Positions 54,324-63,021 of a stretch of 64,000 nucleotides of DNA are shown here, piece after piece. The stretch spans positions 71,608 through 135,607 of the forward strand of contig NZ_LMUQ01000073.1 of the NCBI RefSeq assembly GCF_009765865.1, written 5' to 3'. The translations under genes and the position numbers were made by a program. The stretch is from Acidisoma sp. L85 (lineage in GTDB: Bacteria; Pseudomonadota; Alphaproteobacteria; Acetobacterales; Acetobacteraceae). Below the pieces are notes generated by a model. It did no database searches. It saw only the letters and a program-made list of their open reading frames with translations, and was not told the origin of the DNA. Positions within the stretch are counted from its first letter, which is position 1. Every line of letters begins with the position of its first letter.

Positions 54324-55661
54324 ATGACCGCACCTTCAAAACCGGGACCGCAGACATTGCCGCGCCAGTCGGCGACTTTCGACCGGCATACGATCGCCGA
54401 GATCAACCGTGCCGCCGCCACCGGAATCTACGATATCCGTGGCGGTGGAGCGAAACGCAAGCTTCCGCATTTCGACGATCTGCTGTTTCTCGGCGCCTCC
54501 ATCTCGCGCTATCCGCTGGAGGGGTATCGCGAACGTTGCGACACCAAGGTCACGCTCGGAGGTCGGCTCGCGAAAAAGCCGATCGAGCTCAAGATTCCCG
54601 TGACGATCGCCGGGATGTCCTTCGGCGCTTTGTCGGGTCAAGCAAAGGAGGCGCTAGGACGTGGCGCCACGCTCGCCGGAACATCGACGACGACCGGCGA
54701 TGGTGGCATGACGGAGGAGGAGCGCGGCCATTCGGCGACATTGATCTACCAGTACCTTCCATCGCGCTACGGGATGAACCCGAATGACTTGCGTCGTGCT
54801 GACGCGATCGAAATCGTGATCGGCCAAGGTGCTAAGCCAGGCGGCGGTGGCATGTTGCTCGGACAGAAGATTTCCGAGCGCGTGGCGAAGATGCGTGATC
54901 TGCCCGAGGGGATCGACCAGCGCTCCGCCTGTCGTCATCCGGATTGGACAGGCCCCGATGACCTTGAGATCAAGATCGAGGAGCTGCGCGAGATTACCGG
55001 ATGGCAAAAGCCGATCTTTGTGAAGGTGGGCGCCAGCCGGCCTTATTACGATATCGCGCTGGCGGTGAAGGCTGGCGCCGATGTGGTTGTGCTGGACGGC
55101 ATGCAGGGCGGCACCGCCGCGACGCAGGATGTGTTCATCGAAAATGTTGGTTTGCCGATCCTCGCGGCGATCCGCCCGGCGGTGCAGGCTTTGCAGGATC
55201 TCGGGATGCATCGGAAGGTCCAGCTGATCGTTTCGGGCGGAATTCGCAGCGGCGCCGATATGGCGAAGGCCCTCGCGATGGGCGCTGACGCGGTGGCAAT
55301 CGGAACGGCGGCGCTGATTGCTCTCGGTGACAACAACCCGGCTTGGGAAGAAGAATATCAGAAGCTTGGCACGACCTCCGGTGCTTATGATGACTGGCAT
55401 GAGGGCCGCGACCCGGCCGGCATCACCACTCAGGATCCGGCGCTCGCCGCGCGGCTCGATCCGATTGTTGGTGGCAGGCGGCTCGCAAATTTCCTTTCCG
55501 TGATGACGCTGGAGGCACAGGCGATCGCGCGGGCCTGCGGGAAAAGCCACCTTCATAATCTGGAGCCAGAGGACTTGGTCGCATTGACCATGGAGGCCGC
55601 CGCAATGGCGCGCATCCCCCTGGCGGGGACCGATTGGTATCCTGGAAAAGCTGGTTTCTGA
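54324..55661 (+). CDS. mgsC: N-methylglutamate synthase subunit C (FMN glutamate synthase-like)
   Basis: FMN-binding glutamate-synthase-type TIM barrel, 445 residues from the ATG at 54324. It would condense methylamine and 2-oxoglutarate reductively to N-methylglutamate. Barrel motifs such as PVTIAGMSFGALSGQAKEALGRGA (split at GMSFGALSG), GQGAKPGGGGMLLGQKI, VLDGMQGGTAA and SGGIRSGADMAKALAMGADAV are present. Where GltB has its CHTNTCPVG iron-sulfur motif, this protein reads WHEGRDPAG (from Trp358), so the 3Fe-4S ligands are missing. That appears to be usual for this GlxD/MgsC branch. Confidence 0.88.
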   Translation: MTAPSKPGPQTLPRQSATFDRHTIAEINRAAATGIYDIRGGGAKRKLPHFDDLLFLGASISRYPLEGYRERCDTKVTLGGRLAKKPIELKIPVTIAGMSFGALSGQAKEALGRGATLAGTSTTTGDGGMTEEERGHSATLIYQYLPSRYGMNPNDLRRADAIEIVIGQGAKPGGGGMLLGQKISERVAKMRDLPEGIDQRSACRHPDWTGPDDLEIKIEELREITGWQKPIFVKVGASRPYYDIALAVKAGADVVVLDGMQGGTAATQDVFIENVGLPILAAIRPAVQALQDLGMHRKVQLIVSGGIRSGADMAKALAMGADAVAIGTAALIALGDNNPAWEEEYQKLGTTSGAYDDWHEGRDPAGITTQDPALAARLDPIVGGRRLANFLSVMTLEAQAIARACGKSHLHNLEPEDLVALTMEAAAMARIPLAGTDWYPGKAGF

Positions 55662-55730
55662 CGCCTCACTTACCCCGCCCTGCGTAGCCTCGCCGCGGCA
55701 TCATCCCAACCTTTCGGAGACAGAACATTG

Positions 55731-57053
55731 ATGGCCGAGGAACTCCGATTGAAGGAAGAACAGCTCGCGGTGCTGGCTGAAGCGCATGGTGTTCGCTATT
55801 TCCTGATCTCCTTCACGGATCTTCTCGGCCATCAGCGTGCCAAACTGGTGCCGGCCTCCGCGATTGCCGGCATGCAGAAGAACGGCGCAGGCTTCGCGGG
55901 TTTCGCCGCGGCCTTCGACATGTCGCCCGCAGATCCCGATCTGATCGCTATGCCAGATCCAGCAAGCTTCGTGCGGCTGCCTTGGAAACCGGAGGTGGGC
56001 TGGGTCGCTTCTGATCTTTACATGCGTGGCGAGCTGATCCAACAGGGACCACGGAACGCGCTCAGGCGCGTGATTGCCCAGGCGGCGCAGCTTGGCTACA
56101 CCGTGAAAAGCGGCGTCGAATGCGAGTTCTTTCTCGTGACACCGGATGCGCAGGCCATCGCCGACGGGGGCGACACGGCGGCTAAACCCTGCTACGACGC
56201 TTCCGCCCTCATGCGCCGCTATGATGTCATCGCCGAAATCTGCGACGCGATGGCGGATCTGGGATGGGAGCCGTATCAGAACGATCATGAGGATGCGAAC
56301 GGGCAGTTCGAAATGAACTGGCTGTTCGACGAGGCTCTGGTCACAGCCGACCGCCATGTCTTCTTCAAGTTTCTTGCCCGCTCGATCGCCGAGAAACATG
56401 GGCTGCGCGCCACTTTCATGCCCAAGCCATTCCTGCATCTCACCGGCAGCGGCTGCCACGCGCATGTGTCGCTTTGGCAAGGCGAGCGAAATATCTCCAG
56501 CGAAGATAGCGATCCACTGGGTCTTTCTCCGATCGGCTACCACGTCGTGGGCGGCCTGGTTCACAACGCGGAGGCGTTATGCGCGCTTCTTAATCCGACC
56601 GTGAACTCCTACAAACGGATCAATGCGCCGCGCACGATATCGGGCGCTACCTGGTCCCCCAACACCGTGACCTTCGGTGGCGACAACCGCACGCATATGA
56701 TCCGCGTCCCAGGCGGCGGGCGGTTCGAGATGCGGCTACCGGACGGGGCGGCAAATCCGTATTTACTGCAAGCGGGTATCATCGCGGCGGCAATCGACGG
56801 CATCGAGGAGAAGCGAGATCCAGGCACACCGCTCGACATCGACATGTATGCGCAGGGCCACGCGCACAAGGACGTCAAACGCCTGCCGCTCAACCTGCTC
56901 GACGCTCTGCGTGCGCTCGAAATCTCAGCGCCACTGCGCAAGCGGCTGGGGGGCGGGCTTGTCGAGCCCTATCTCAAACTGAAGCATGCTGAGTGGGATA
57001 GTTATTGCGGCCACCTTACAGAGTGGGAGCGGCAAACCACCCTTGACTGCTGA
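55731..57053 (+). CDS. gmaS: Gamma-glutamylmethylamide synthetase (type III GS-like)
   Basis: ATP-dependent ligase joining methylamine to glutamate, the entry step of the N-methylglutamate pathway; 440 residues. The GS-fold motifs are VECEFFLV, NGQFEMNW, GSGCHAHVSL, NSYKRINAPRTISGATWSPN split around YKRINAPRT, and RFEMRLPDGAANPYLL. A TTG one codon earlier is a less likely start. It ends the mgd-mgs-gmaS series. It is annotated in many genomes as type III glutamate-ammonia ligase; the context favours GMAS. Confidence 0.87.
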   Translation: MAEELRLKEEQLAVLAEAHGVRYFLISFTDLLGHQRAKLVPASAIAGMQKNGAGFAGFAAAFDMSPADPDLIAMPDPASFVRLPWKPEVGWVASDLYMRGELIQQGPRNALRRVIAQAAQLGYTVKSGVECEFFLVTPDAQAIADGGDTAAKPCYDASALMRRYDVIAEICDAMADLGWEPYQNDHEDANGQFEMNWLFDEALVTADRHVFFKFLARSIAEKHGLRATFMPKPFLHLTGSGCHAHVSLWQGERNISSEDSDPLGLSPIGYHVVGGLVHNAEALCALLNPTVNSYKRINAPRTISGATWSPNTVTFGGDNRTHMIRVPGGGRFEMRLPDGAANPYLLQAGIIAAAIDGIEEKRDPGTPLDIDMYAQGHAHKDVKRLPLNLLDALRALEISAPLRKRLGGGLVEPYLKLKHAEWDSYCGHLTEWERQTTLDC

Positions 57054-57550
57054 GCCACCGGGCACACTGCTGATCGAAGGACTTTGTTGCAGAGCGGAAA
57101 ATTCCGTCCCGTCCCCACTCCAATCTAGCGGCATTCCCGCTCCACGACGACATCGATTCAGCGAAAGTTGAGTGTGATGATCTATTACTGAGCCGCGCCC
57201 CTGACATCGTCATGGCACGCGGGGGCAGTTGGGGCATGCCGTGCCATCCACGCCTCGCATTCGTCACGCGAGCAGAGACGTGGATGCTCGGCCTTCCGAG
57301 CATAACCTGGTGGAATGAGCACGGTTCATACAAAAGACAACCCACCCTACATCGTCTGAACCAGTAGACATCATGTCGCTTGGTCAATGCCATTTTGCCA
57401 GATCAGATCACGAAAATCACCGCTCGCAGGAGCAAAACTGCGCTCCACGGCACAACAATTGCAAATAGCTTTCTGGTGATGACCCAGACCTGGGCGCGCT
57501 CGATGACAAGTGGAAGCCGTTACATCCCATAGCAAGCACGGAGCGTCAAA
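57054..57550. other. Non-coding stretch between gmaS and APC permease gene
   Basis: Nearly 500 bases without a believable gene, unusual in this compact cluster. It contains one clean hairpin (57284-57303), and the sequence looks less GC-biased in codon terms than its neighbours. The motif ACTTTGTTGCAG near 57080 faintly recalls ends of some insertion sequences, but no transposase frame or matching repeat is present. Confidence 0.5.
57284..57303. terminator. Hairpin downstream of gmaS
   Basis: ATGCTCGG (57284-57291) pairs perfectly with CCGAGCAT (57296-57303) around CCTT. There is no T-run after it, so it may be a rho-dependent end structure, a processing site or an operator. Confidence 0.35.
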
Positions 57551-58933
57551 ATGCCAGAGTTGAGAACGGATAGTTTGAGTTTTCTCGAGGCAATCGGCCA
57601 ATCTGTGGCGAATGTCTCGCCAACCCTTACGCCTGCCATTGCGGTTGCCGTCGTGGCCGCGACCGCTGGAACGGCGTCATGGCTGGTCTATGTTCTTGCG
57701 ACGATCGCGCTCGTGGTGGTTGGCTATAATATCGGCAAACTCGCGGGCAAGATTTCGGCAGCAGGGTCCTTTTTCATCTACGTGTCACGTGGTCTTGGCC
57801 CGACGACGGGAATGCTCGCCGGATGGGCCATGCTGGCGGCCTATGTCTTCACCGCGATGGCATTGACGGCGGCGACTGCTCTGTTCCTGCAGTCCTTGAT
57901 TACCGCCTTCGGCTTCCCCGGCATCGTGCCGAGCTACATTCTCTACTTTGTGATCAGCGCTCTGGTCTATGTCTTCGCAATCCGCGACATCCGCTTCTCC
58001 TCAAGGCTGGGTCTTGGCCTTGAGGTCGTTTCTGTTGCGATCATCGCGGTAGTTTGCTTCCTTTCGTGGAAGCATCATGGCTTTGCCCTCGACGTGAAAC
58101 AGGCCCGCCTGCAGGGTGCCAGCTTCGGAGCTGTCGCTCAGTCGATCGTCTTCGGCATCTTCTCCTATGTAGGCTTCGAAAGCGCCGCCACTCTCGGCAA
58201 AGAGACTCGCAATCCAAAAAAGGTGATACCGCGAGCGGTCATACTGACGCCAATTCTGGCCGGCACGGTCTTCATTGTGACCACTTATCTCATCGTTCAA
58301 GGCTTCAACGACGATACCGCCAAGCTCGGGGCGAGCACCGGACCGCTGTCGGAGATTGTGGGTAAGAGCGCCGCGCTGACGATCCTGGTCTATATCGGTG
58401 CAATGGTGAGCTGCTTTGCCTGCGCTTTGGCCTCTATCAACTCGTTCTCGCGCATACTGTTCTCACTCGGACGCTATCAATTTGTGCACCACACGATGGG
58501 AATTGTGCATGAACGACACAGGACTCCGCATGTTGCCGTAACAATCGGCGTAGTGATCAACTTCGTCGCCTGCGCCGCGTTCTACAAGCATTCAGAGACG
58601 GATCTGCTCGGCTGGTTCGGCACGGTCGCGAGCTTCGGCTTTATCGTGGTCTATCTGATGTGCTCGATTGCGGCTCCAGTGCTTCTGCGCAAGACCGGGG
58701 ACGGCACGCCAATGGTCTACGTGATGGGGGGCATCGGCAGCATATTGATGGTCTTGTCTCTGGTCGGCAGCGTCTATCCCGTGCCGGCGGCTCCCTATGA
58801 CTACCTGCCCTATGGCTTCGCGGCCTATATGCTCGTGGGAGGAATTTGGTTCGTCATGCTAAAGAATCGTAGCCCGCAAGTTCTTCTCGGGATCGAGCAC
58901 GATCTCGAAGGCGTTATGCTCGGCGCCAAATAG
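57551..58933 (+). CDS. APC-superfamily permease, candidate amine transporter
   Basis: Inner-membrane permease, 460 residues with about twelve hydrophobic segments. The first helix region (FLEAIGQSVANVSPTLTPAIAVAVV) and the conserved loop YVGFESAATLGKETRNPKKVIPRA (split at FESAATLGKETRNP) mark the APC superfamily. GGAG lies seven bases before the ATG. It is the next gene after gmaS on the same strand, so uptake of methylamine or an N-methylated amino compound is a fair guess, though 497 bp of non-coding DNA separates them. Confidence 0.86.
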   Translation: MPELRTDSLSFLEAIGQSVANVSPTLTPAIAVAVVAATAGTASWLVYVLATIALVVVGYNIGKLAGKISAAGSFFIYVSRGLGPTTGMLAGWAMLAAYVFTAMALTAATALFLQSLITAFGFPGIVPSYILYFVISALVYVFAIRDIRFSSRLGLGLEVVSVAIIAVVCFLSWKHHGFALDVKQARLQGASFGAVAQSIVFGIFSYVGFESAATLGKETRNPKKVIPRAVILTPILAGTVFIVTTYLIVQGFNDDTAKLGASTGPLSEIVGKSAALTILVYIGAMVSCFACALASINSFSRILFSLGRYQFVHHTMGIVHERHRTPHVAVTIGVVINFVACAAFYKHSETDLLGWFGTVASFGFIVVYLMCSIAAPVLLRKTGDGTPMVYVMGGIGSILMVLSLVGSVYPVPAAPYDYLPYGFAAYMLVGGIWFVMLKNRSPQVLLGIEHDLEGVMLGAK

Positions 58934-59157
58934 GGCCTAGCGGTATCGTGAGAGGCGACCTGTCGGGGACCGGCTTTGAAGGCTCGGCGGCCCTGGCAGC
59001 GGCTCGCTACCCCGACCTCACTCAGGAGACGCCGGACGCTATCCATCCGCCTCTGTTTTCGAATACCCTCCGCTGGACGGAAACAGGAACCCGCCGGGAT
59101 CGGGCGTTGACGCATGGCCGCAACAATCCGGCACGGGTGACGACAGGGAGAGACGAC

Positions 59158-60165
59158 ATGGGCGAGTTTGGCTTTAAGGGAAACGGTCACTCTTTCGGGC
59201 GGCCGGCATCGCTCCCGCTCGGTGTGTTGCAAGACACCCGCTATCCGGACCCTCGGGTCGAGTCGCTGGACCCCCGGTTCAAAGCCCGCCAGGGAAACGC
59301 AGGCATCGAGCGGATCGCGACAGGCTTCCGCTGGGCGGAGGGCCCGGTCTACTTCCCCGCCGGCGGTTATCTGCTGTGGAGCGACATCCCGAACAATCGA
59401 ATCATGCGTTGGCTGGAAGACGATGGTCATGTCAGCGTGTTCCGCACGGATAGCCACTATGCGAATGGCAATACGCGCGATCGCGAAGGACGGCTCGTCA
59501 CCTGCGAGCATGACTCGCGCCGTGTTACCCGCACGGAGGCGGATGGCCGGATTACCGTTCTGATGGATCGCCACCTTGGGAAACGCCTCAACTCACCAAA
59601 TGATGTGGTCGTCGCATCCGATGGCGCGATCTGGTTCACGGATCCAGGTTACGGCATAGACGGGCCTTACGAGGGTCATACCGCAGAGGCAGAGCTGCCG
59701 AGGCAGGTCTATCGCCTCGATCCCGTACGGGGCGAGGCAACGGTTGTCGCGGATGATTTCACCCGCCCGAATGGCCTGGCCTTCTCGCCGGATGAGTCTC
59801 GCTTGTATATCGTGGATAGCGGGCTCACCCATGGCGGACCGGCGCATATTCGCGTTTTTGACGTGAAGGGCGGCAAGCTCAGCGGTGGCCGAGTGTTCGC
59901 GGATGGCTTCGCTCCGGGCCTCACGGATGGGCTGCGGACGGATGCGGATGGGAACGTCTGGTGCAGCATGGGATGGGCGGACCCGGCTGAGGACGGCGTC
60001 CGTTGCTACGCGCCGGATGGTGATCTCATCGGAAAGGTACACCTGCCCGAAACCTGCGCCAATCTGTGCTTCGGCGGCAGGCGAGGACACCGGCTGTTCA
60101 TGGCGGCCAGCAGCTCGGTCTATGCGCTCTATCTGAACATGACCGGGGCCTCTCGGCCGGGTTGA
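59158..60165 (+). CDS. SMP-30/gluconolactonase-family lactonase
   Basis: Six-bladed beta-propeller lactonase, 335 residues from the ATG at 59158 (GGGAG upstream; the frame extends to 58948 without support). Metal and active-site residues lie in RWAEGPVYF (Glu), LNSPNDVVV (Asn, Asp), FTRPNGLAF (Asn) and TDGLRTDADGNVW (Asp). There is no signal peptide from this start. It would open sugar lactones such as gluconolactone to the acid. The LctP permease follows after 121 bp on the same strand. Confidence 0.88.
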   Translation: MGEFGFKGNGHSFGRPASLPLGVLQDTRYPDPRVESLDPRFKARQGNAGIERIATGFRWAEGPVYFPAGGYLLWSDIPNNRIMRWLEDDGHVSVFRTDSHYANGNTRDREGRLVTCEHDSRRVTRTEADGRITVLMDRHLGKRLNSPNDVVVASDGAIWFTDPGYGIDGPYEGHTAEAELPRQVYRLDPVRGEATVVADDFTRPNGLAFSPDESRLYIVDSGLTHGGPAHIRVFDVKGGKLSGGRVFADGFAPGLTDGLRTDADGNVWCSMGWADPAEDGVRCYAPDGDLIGKVHLPETCANLCFGGRRGHRLFMAASSSVYALYLNMTGASRPG

Positions 60166-60286
60166 CTGTGCGGGTCTATGGCCCGATGCCTGCGGATCGA
60201 CCCAGATCCGGTCGGCGGATCGGTCAGTAATGCTTTGACGTGAGGTGCCAGGTTGCTCCCTCATGAGGTCGGGGAGGAAAATACGG

Positions 60287-61891
60287 ATGTTTCAGCAATA
60301 TCTTACGCCGATAGCGGGAAGTCTGGGCCTTTCGTTCATCGTAGCGGCCCTGCCGATCCTGACCGTGCTCGTTCTTCTCGGGGGGCTGCGTCGCCCTGGG
60401 TGGGAGGCGGCGCTGGCCGGGCTTGTGGTTGGTATCCTGGTCGCGGTTCTGGGCTGGCATGTGCCCGTCGGCATCACCCTCGACTCGGCCGTCGCGGGCG
60501 TGGTTTTCGCGCTTTGGCCGATCATGTGGATCGTCGTCGCCGCGCTGACCATTTACAATATCGCCGTCGTCTCGGGACGCTTCGACGCCTTCAGGGATTG
60601 GGTGCTGGAGCATATGCCCGACGACAAGCGGGTTGTGCTTATTATACTTGGCTTCTGCTTCGGCGCTTTGCTGGAGGGCATCGCCGGATTCGGTACGCCG
60701 GTCGCCATTATCTCGTCGCTGCTCATTATGATTGGCTGGGCGCCAATTGAGGCGCTGACCTTCACGCTCATTTTCGACACCGCTCCAGTGGCCTTTGGCG
60801 CGCTCGGCGTTCCCGTCACCGTTCTCGGCTCCGTCACGCATCTATCGGATGTGTCGCTAGGGGCAATGGTGGGGCGGCAGTTGCCATTCTTCGCCTTCCT
60901 CTTGCCGTTCTATGTGATGTTCGTCTTCGGAGGCTTGCGGTCCGTTCGGGCATTGCTGCCACTGCTTTTCGTCGCCGGTGGCAGCTTCGCGCTGACGCAG
61001 TTCTTCACATCGAACTACCTCGACTATCGTCTGACCGATGTGCTCGCCTCTCTCGTCTCGCTGATCGTCTCGATCGGCTTCCTGAAAATATGGTCGCCGG
61101 CGCCTGATGCGCGGTTCGCGATGAAACATGTCGCGGCGGGGCAGGGGCGATTGTCGAAGGTTTCTGGTTGGCAAGGCTGGGTGCCTTGGCTATTGGTCTC
61201 CGCGGTCGTCATTATCTGGACCACCCTGAAGATCTTCCTGATTGGCGAGCAGAAACTCCCCTGGCCCGGGCTGCATAATGCGGTTTTCATTACCCTCTAT
61301 AATAAGCCCTATGCCGCGATTTGGGATTTTCAACCGTTCGCGACGGGAACCGCGATTTTCGTCTCGGCTATCGCCACGGCGCTGCTGCTTGGTGTCAGCG
61401 TCACCGAATTCTTTCGCTGCTTCGGCCGTACCTTCATTCAGCTCCGGCTGGCGATCCTTACCGTCGCCTTCATCATCGCGCTTGCTTATGTGATGAATTA
61501 TGGCGGGATGACATATACACTTGGTAAAGCGGTCGCATCCCTGGGTGGCCTGCTATTTCCGGTTGCCTCTGCCTTCCTCGGCTGGGTCGCTGTGTTCCTC
61601 TCGGGCTCCGACACCTCGGGCAATGCGCTGTTCGGGAATTTGCAGGTCGTGGCGGCGAATCAACTCAAGCTCAACCCCATCCTTTTTGCCGCAACGAACT
61701 CGTCCGGCGGCGTGATGGGTAAGATGATCTCACCGCAGAATATCGCAACCGGTGTCTCCGTCACCGAACTCGTTGGACAGGAGGGCAATGTTTTTCGGCG
61801 AACCTTCAAGCATAGTGTCTTTCTCACTTTGCTGGTCGGCCTCCTCGCTCTTCTCCAGCAATATGTTGTCCCTTGGATGATCCCACACTGA
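60287..61891 (+). CDS. L-lactate permease family transporter (LctP/LldP)
   Basis: Multi-pass permease of the lactate/glycolate family, 534 residues from the ATG at 60287 (GGGGAGGA nine bases upstream). Family landmarks are GALLEGIAGFGTPVAI, FDTAPVAFGALGVPVT, MNYGGMTYTLG, FLSGSDTSGNALFGNLQ and SSGGVMGKMISPQNIA. It could import lactate, glycolate or a sugar acid; the lactonase upstream would suit an aldonic acid. A CCTCATGAGG palindrome (60259-60268) lies just before the ribosome site. Confidence 0.9.
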   Translation: MFQQYLTPIAGSLGLSFIVAALPILTVLVLLGGLRRPGWEAALAGLVVGILVAVLGWHVPVGITLDSAVAGVVFALWPIMWIVVAALTIYNIAVVSGRFDAFRDWVLEHMPDDKRVVLIILGFCFGALLEGIAGFGTPVAIISSLLIMIGWAPIEALTFTLIFDTAPVAFGALGVPVTVLGSVTHLSDVSLGAMVGRQLPFFAFLLPFYVMFVFGGLRSVRALLPLLFVAGGSFALTQFFTSNYLDYRLTDVLASLVSLIVSIGFLKIWSPAPDARFAMKHVAAGQGRLSKVSGWQGWVPWLLVSAVVIIWTTLKIFLIGEQKLPWPGLHNAVFITLYNKPYAAIWDFQPFATGTAIFVSAIATALLLGVSVTEFFRCFGRTFIQLRLAILTVAFIIALAYVMNYGGMTYTLGKAVASLGGLLFPVASAFLGWVAVFLSGSDTSGNALFGNLQVVAANQLKLNPILFAATNSSGGVMGKMISPQNIATGVSVTELVGQEGNVFRRTFKHSVFLTLLVGLLALLQQYVVPWMIPH

Positions 61892-61901
61892 GAGGAAATG
61901 T

Positions 61902-61931
61902 CCGGGGTCACATGATAAGCCGTGACCCTGG
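61902..61931. terminator. Hairpin between convergent permease and SDR genes
   Basis: CCGGGGTCAC (61902-61911) pairs with GTGACCCTGG (61922-61931), ten base pairs including one G-U, around a ten-base loop. There is no clear T-run on either side. The position just after the permease stop and before the convergent SDR end fits a shared terminator. Confidence 0.45.
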
Positions 61932-61978
61932 CGCGTGCGCCTGATGCTGGGCGCGAAAGGACGGCAACTCGCGTCGTA

Positions 61979-62785
61979 TCAAAGAACCGCCAGCACCCCG
62001 CCATCCACGTAAATCACCTGACCGTTCACGAAGCTCGAAGCGGCCGAGGCCAAAAACACCGCGGCCCCTTTGAGCTCCTCGACGCGCCCCCAGCGGCCTG
62101 ATGGTGTCCTCTTGCGCAGCCACGCATCGAATACCGGATCGTCGCGCAGCTTGCTGTTCAGCTCAGTTTCGAAGTAGCCCGGGCCGATCGCGTTGATCTG
62201 CAGCCCATGCTGCGCCCAATCCGCACACATCCCGCGCGTCAGCATCTTCACCGCACCCTTCGACGCCGTGTACGGCGCGATTGTCGGACGGGCCGCCTCA
62301 CTCTGCAGGCTCGCAATGTTGATGATCTTACCCTGGCCTCTGGGAATCATCCTGCGTGCGACGGCTTGACCCACGAAGAACACGCTATCGAGGTTCGTCC
62401 GCATCACCTCCCGCCAAGTCTCAACAGAGAACTCGTCGAGGGGTTGGCGCCGCTGGATACCGGCATTGTTGACGAGGATATCGATCGGCCCAACCTCAGC
62501 CTCGATCCGGGCAATTCCGGCTTCAACCGCTGTCGGATCCGTGACATCGAAGGCACCGAGCCCGTTGTCGGCCGGAAGAGCTTGCGCGCCGAGCGCGTGG
62601 GCTGCCGCGGACAGCCGGCTTGCGTCTCGGCCATTCAGCACGACCCGCGCGCCCGCCTCCGCCAAACCTTCGGCGATCGCGAAGCCGATCCCCTGGCTCG
62701 AACCCGTGATCACCGCAAGACGCCCATCGAGATTGAAGAGATCCGATCGCTTTACCCCACCTGTTCGCACCACCACCCCCACCAC
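61979..62785 (-). CDS. SDR oxidoreductase, gluconate 5-dehydrogenase-like
   Basis: Classical SDR with the gluconate 5-dehydrogenase-like opening LFNLDGRLAVITGSSQGIG. The catalytic pair is in PYTASKGAVK, the Ser in NIASLQSE, and it ends FVNGQVIYVDGG. The start is uncertain. A GTG at 62785 has AGGAAG about eight bases upstream and gives 268 residues; an ATG at 62863 gives 294 but has no ribosome site and adds a non-family extension. It is divergent from a sugar-type ABC binding protein gene. Confidence 0.82.
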   Translation of the reverse strand: MVGVVVRTGGVKRSDLFNLDGRLAVITGSSQGIGFAIAEGLAEAGARVVLNGRDASRLSAAAHALGAQALPADNGLGAFDVTDPTAVEAGIARIEAEVGPIDILVNNAGIQRRQPLDEFSVETWREVMRTNLDSVFFVGQAVARRMIPRGQGKIINIASLQSEAARPTIAPYTASKGAVKMLTRGMCADWAQHGLQINAIGPGYFETELNSKLRDDPVFDAWLRKRTPSGRWGRVEELKGAAVFLASAASSFVNGQVIYVDGGVLAVL

Positions 62786-63021
62786 AAAAAACTTCTTCCT
62801 AGGAACGATCGATGTTATGCCGAGGCAACCGCGCACATTCAAGTGTAGTGGCCCGCCCTGCATAGTAATGGGGTGAACATCCGGCGAAGATCGGCAAGAA
62901 GGCGCGGGAGGAATCGAGCGGCGTGTGCAAGGTGATCCGACCCCCCTCGAAAGCTGATCTTTGCGTAAGGTGACGGCGGCGCGCCGATCATCGAGCCCAA
63001 GATCAAGGGAGAAAAATACTG

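Noticed and set aside
57070-57110. Sequence around ACTTTGTTGCAG that recalls insertion-sequence ends
   Set aside because: No transposase frame, partner inverted repeat or target duplication could be found.
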